From: RDYZ01 sp964518905
GTDB lineage: Bacteria > Cyanobacteriota > Cyanobacteriia > Cyanobacteriales > Geitlerinemataceae
Assembly (NCBI GenBank): GCA_964518905.1
Contig: CAZFJL010000014.1
Span: 21,363-85,362 of the forward strand
Direction: 5' to 3'
Length of the DNA stretch: 64,000 bases
Shown here: positions 61,740 through 64,000 of the stretch, piece after piece
Numbering within the stretch: the first letter of the stretch is position 1
Layout of the letters: every line of letters begins with the position of its first letter
The notes under the pieces: generated by a model
Seen by the model: the letters and a program-made list of their open reading frames with translations, nothing else
The model's database searches: none
Told to the model about the DNA's origin: nothing
Made by a program: the position numbers and the translations under genes

Positions 61740-62384
61740 TTACCGACGGGTTAGCTGATACAGTTTGCGAACTAGATTGAGAACACTATAAGGTACATGC
61801 CAAGAAAATCGGGAAATAATGGGGATATAGAATTGGTAATAAGCCCAGCGTAAGTCATACCAGGCTTCTCCCATAGCATCGTGATGCAAGAAATCAGAGA
61901 CATCAATTATGACTCCATGTCCGTCTAGCATCATGACATTTCGGCCATGAACATCATGAGGGCGTAAACCTCTTTGCTTTGCATACTCTAGCGCAGAATC
62001 TACATCTAGAATAACCTGCTCTGGGATGGTTAGACCTCGATGAACGCAGTCATAAAGCGTCACGCCGTAGATTCGTTTTAAGATCAAAAATGAATTATCT
62101 GCATAAAAACACTGAGAAAAGGCAGGATGTTCACCAAGATGTTGATATACGAGAATTTCCTCTTCGATACCGGGCCTTCCTGGAGCATAGATCTTCACCA
62201 CTAACCCAGAACAGTCTGGATGGGCAAAGACGGCAGCATAGTTACCCACTCCGACTAATTCCCAGGGGGTAGGGAAGGCATAGACCTCTACCGGATCGCG
62301 AGGGTTAACACTAGACAAGTTTAGATTGGGTAGCAGTTTATGCCTAACGTTAAAGACTAGCGAATCGATCAAAGAAGCATCCAT
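61740..62384 (-). CDS. Small protein-kinase-fold protein
   Basis: A 214-residue single-domain protein of protein-kinase fold. A glycine-poor nucleotide loop (VGVGNYAAVFAHP) is followed by LVVKIYAPG with the ATP-binding lysine, then an acidic helix (EEEILVYQHL). The catalytic loop is RPHDVHGRNVMM (HxD type with N) and the metal-binding loop DVSDF replaces the usual DFG. The C-lobe is much reduced, ending near residue 210 with an amphipathic helix. It may be a small atypical kinase acting on a small molecule or RNA-linked substrate. No family name recognised. Confidence 0.72.
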   Translation of the reverse strand: MDASLIDSLVFNVRHKLLPNLNLSSVNPRDPVEVYAFPTPWELVGVGNYAAVFAHPDCSGLVVKIYAPGRPGIEEEILVYQHLGEHPAFSQCFYADNSFLILKRIYGVTLYDCVHRGLTIPEQVILDVDSALEYAKQRGLRPHDVHGRNVMMLDGHGVIIDVSDFLHHDAMGEAWYDLRWAYYQFYIPIISRFSWHVPYSVLNLVRKLYQLTRR

Positions 62385-62600
62385 TTTTCTGTGATTTTAG
62401 ACAAAAAACATCAAGCAAAAACATCAAGCAAAAAATATTGTTTTAAGTGTTAAAATTTGACAAACATATATATATGAATGACGTGAAAGTCTCTAGAGAG
62501 ATTACATCTAATCAGTTAGACTTTATGTGAATCCTAGCCTTGACTCAAGCGTTTTTGTTACATTAAATATTACGATGCGGAAGTGATGATCGGATTGTTT

Positions 62601-63770
62601 TTATGACACACTATGCTTAATTTTTTTAGCGATCGCAATACAGGTTTGTAGATCTGCTGTCGTTTTAAATGCCTCTCGATTGACATGGCTCACACTCGCT
62701 CGAAATCCATGATCGTGCAGTGCTGCAATCAAGCGATCGCGTTTCGGAATATCCATCTGTCCCCGCTTGCCGATCTCGCCGAGCTTGAAGAAATAGGGCG
62801 GCATTTCCGCTTCGTCAATCGCTTGGGTGAGCCAGTCTGCAACGTCCGACCAATGGCGTTTGCTGGCTTCGGTGTGCATCTCCTCTAGGTAGCTGCGATC
62901 GTGAAGTTCACCCACCCATTGCGGCCCTGATAACGTTAGCGGCAGGCCATCATGTAGGCAGTTGGCCTGTCCAATTTTGTGCCATGGCAGCACCTCATAG
63001 TTGCCACAATCATGGCAGTAGCCCAGGTAGGCGTAATTGCTGTCACGTAATTTTTGTCCCTTCGTTAATCGAACCATGACGCGATAGACCTCACCGCGAA
63101 ACAGTGAAAATATCGGCGCAATCCCAAAACCTTTGACGGCGGCCTGCTGCTGAAGCGAGCCGATCATTAATCGTAAGCCCTGCTCGTGGGCTGCGGGGTG
63201 CGATCGCGCCCGTGCGCCGTAGAGGCGCAGGCTTTGTTCCGGTAAGTGCCCCGTGGCCGTGCGTCCGTCCGTACTCGTGAGGTAAACCAAACCTCCGAGC
63301 CGTGCCGCCCACAAACTCGTACTCAGCCAGGGAACCGGCGCACCGAAGCCATCAATATCAACAATATCGTAGTAATTATCGTCGATGTAACATTGAAAAA
63401 AGGCGCGATTGGCGTCATTGCTTGTGATAGTTGCGGCTCCGGCGGCAATGGGTACGGCCAAATTTTCGCGCAGCAGTGGCAGCACGTCCGGATTGCCCTC
63501 ATTCACCAGCAGATCCGTCGCCCCTGCCTCCTGCCAGTAGCGCAGCGCCCGCACACCGCTCCCCGCCATCGCATCCAACACACGCAGCGATCCCAGTCGC
63601 GATCGCTCGATCGTTCCCGCCAGTACTGACAGATCACGGCCCAAGCGGCTCGACTTCCGATAAAACGCCTTACCGATCTTAAAGGTGACATCTCGCTCGC
63701 GGATCGAGGCTCCGAAAGGTGACTGTTCCGATGTCTGGGTTGGGTTCGATTGATGGTTGAAGTCGAGCAA
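62601..63770 (-). CDS. trm1: tRNA (guanine-26-N2)-dimethyltransferase Trm1
   Basis: A 389-residue methyltransferase that puts one or two methyl groups on G26 of tRNA, an enzyme mostly archaeal/eukaryal but also found in cyanobacteria and a few other bacteria. SAM motif I is VLDAMAGSGVRALRY and motif IV-like IVDIDGFGAPVPWL. A C-terminal zinc site carries CHDCG and NCLHD (four ligands C, C, C, H or D in spacing typical of Trm1). Start ATG 63770. In the window it precedes a structured leader on the opposite strand. Confidence 0.93.
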   Translation of the reverse strand: MLDFNHQSNPTQTSEQSPFGASIRERDVTFKIGKAFYRKSSRLGRDLSVLAGTIERSRLGSLRVLDAMAGSGVRALRYWQEAGATDLLVNEGNPDVLPLLRENLAVPIAAGAATITSNDANRAFFQCYIDDNYYDIVDIDGFGAPVPWLSTSLWAARLGGLVYLTSTDGRTATGHLPEQSLRLYGARARSHPAAHEQGLRLMIGSLQQQAAVKGFGIAPIFSLFRGEVYRVMVRLTKGQKLRDSNYAYLGYCHDCGNYEVLPWHKIGQANCLHDGLPLTLSGPQWVGELHDRSYLEEMHTEASKRHWSDVADWLTQAIDEAEMPPYFFKLGEIGKRGQMDIPKRDRLIAALHDHGFRASVSHVNREAFKTTADLQTCIAIAKKIKHSVS

Positions 63771-63870
63771 AATCTGTCAAAATTTAAAGGACTGTATTCC
63801 GAAACCATCCAAGGTAAACTACTAAGTTGTGTTACATTTTCTTAGTAAGTAAGGATCTATAGAGCGTTAC

Positions 63871-64000
63871 GAGGCCACTGACCATTCTGGGGTGGGTCTC
63901 AAGCCCCGGACTTTGAGCCCGCATCTTGCCTCTATTTCGTTAGATTATACGAAGTCGCCGGGGGATACTCGGAGACTCAAAACGAACGTGGAGGGCGCAT
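63871..64000 (+). promoter_or_regulatory. Structured 5' leader of a gene starting at the window edge
   Basis: GAGGC (63871-63875) can pair with GCCTC (63928-63932), enclosing GGG-CTCAA / TTGAG-CCC (63894-63902 with 63913-63920). A short TTCG/CGAA hairpin follows (63936-63953). A GGAGG at 63990-63994 stands four bases before AT at 63999-64000, so an ATG gene probably begins as the window ends. I could not match the fold to a riboswitch class I know. Confidence 0.4.

Noticed and set aside
63871..63990. Cobalamin riboswitch suggested by GCCACTG at 63874
   Set aside because: The following GGGAAGG core and the B12 box are absent; only a 7 bp word matches.

Overview
The window is a piece of a cyanobacterial chromosome. 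The direct evidence is a photosystem I psaM gene, the sulfolipid pair sqdB-sqdX, menB (phylloquinone pathway), a group 3 sigma factor of the SigF type, and several families I know mainly from cyanobacteria (DICT sensor, DUF3318, DUF4079, a GH57 glucan enzyme). The sequence is also saturated with the HIP1 octamer GCGATCGC and its CGATCG core. I cannot assign a genus from the sequence alone.

Layout. 1-9.4 kb: the end of a glycosyltransferase, a convergent ABC-class ATPase, a PilH-like response regulator behind a lipoprotein sugar dehydrogenase and a membrane protein, and a CHASE2-PAS histidine kinase. 9.7-17.4 kb: psaM (31 codons), a TerC-family membrane protein, two large polytopic membrane proteins (one GT-C-like) and mazG. 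17.8-20.5 kb: sqdB and sqdX, which together make sulfoquinovosyl diacylglycerol. 20.5-26.4 kb: an RTX calcium-binding protein, a pentapeptide-repeat membrane protein, an acidic single-span membrane protein and a GH57 branching-type enzyme. 27-33 kb: menB, a DICT-GAF histidine kinase, a DUF2252 protein and an MscS channel with a 16-codon translationally coupled leader. 33-41 kb: a CHAT-TPR protein, small cyanobacterial proteins, and a stand-alone TnpB element with both ends preserved. 41-46.4 kb: a 57-codon gene with a perfect CRP-type operator upstream, a HAD hydrolase, a TPR protein, a YchJ protein and pyrC. 46.4-50.4 kb: a defence-like block of VapBC toxin-antitoxin plus a single-chain type IIG restriction-modification enzyme. 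51-52.2 kb: a nest of miniature elements and tRNA-Ile2(CAT). 52.3-64 kb: a carotenoid oxygenase, a SulP transporter, sigF, a metallo-beta-lactamase-fold protein, a chemoreceptor, a LabA-like NYN protein, coaE, a small kinase-like protein and trm1, ending with a structured leader for a gene starting at the window edge.

The most unusual theme is the non-coding layer. At least five families of small palindromic or terminal-inverted-repeat elements occur here with no matching transposase, several in two or three copies: a ~100 bp hairpin repeat; a ~130 bp element with TAGGGGCTGTCATC ends; a 124 bp element inserted at TA; TATAGC-ended palindromes; and a 140 bp element with a 9 bp target duplication. 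Several of them, and two of three short tandem repeats, lie at stop codons, so the last codons or the stop of the neighbouring gene are made of repeat sequence. The other points to follow up are the solo TnpB with its predicted omegaRNA, the AT-rich HIP1-free specificity segment inside the restriction-modification gene, and the CRP-site/57-codon gene region.
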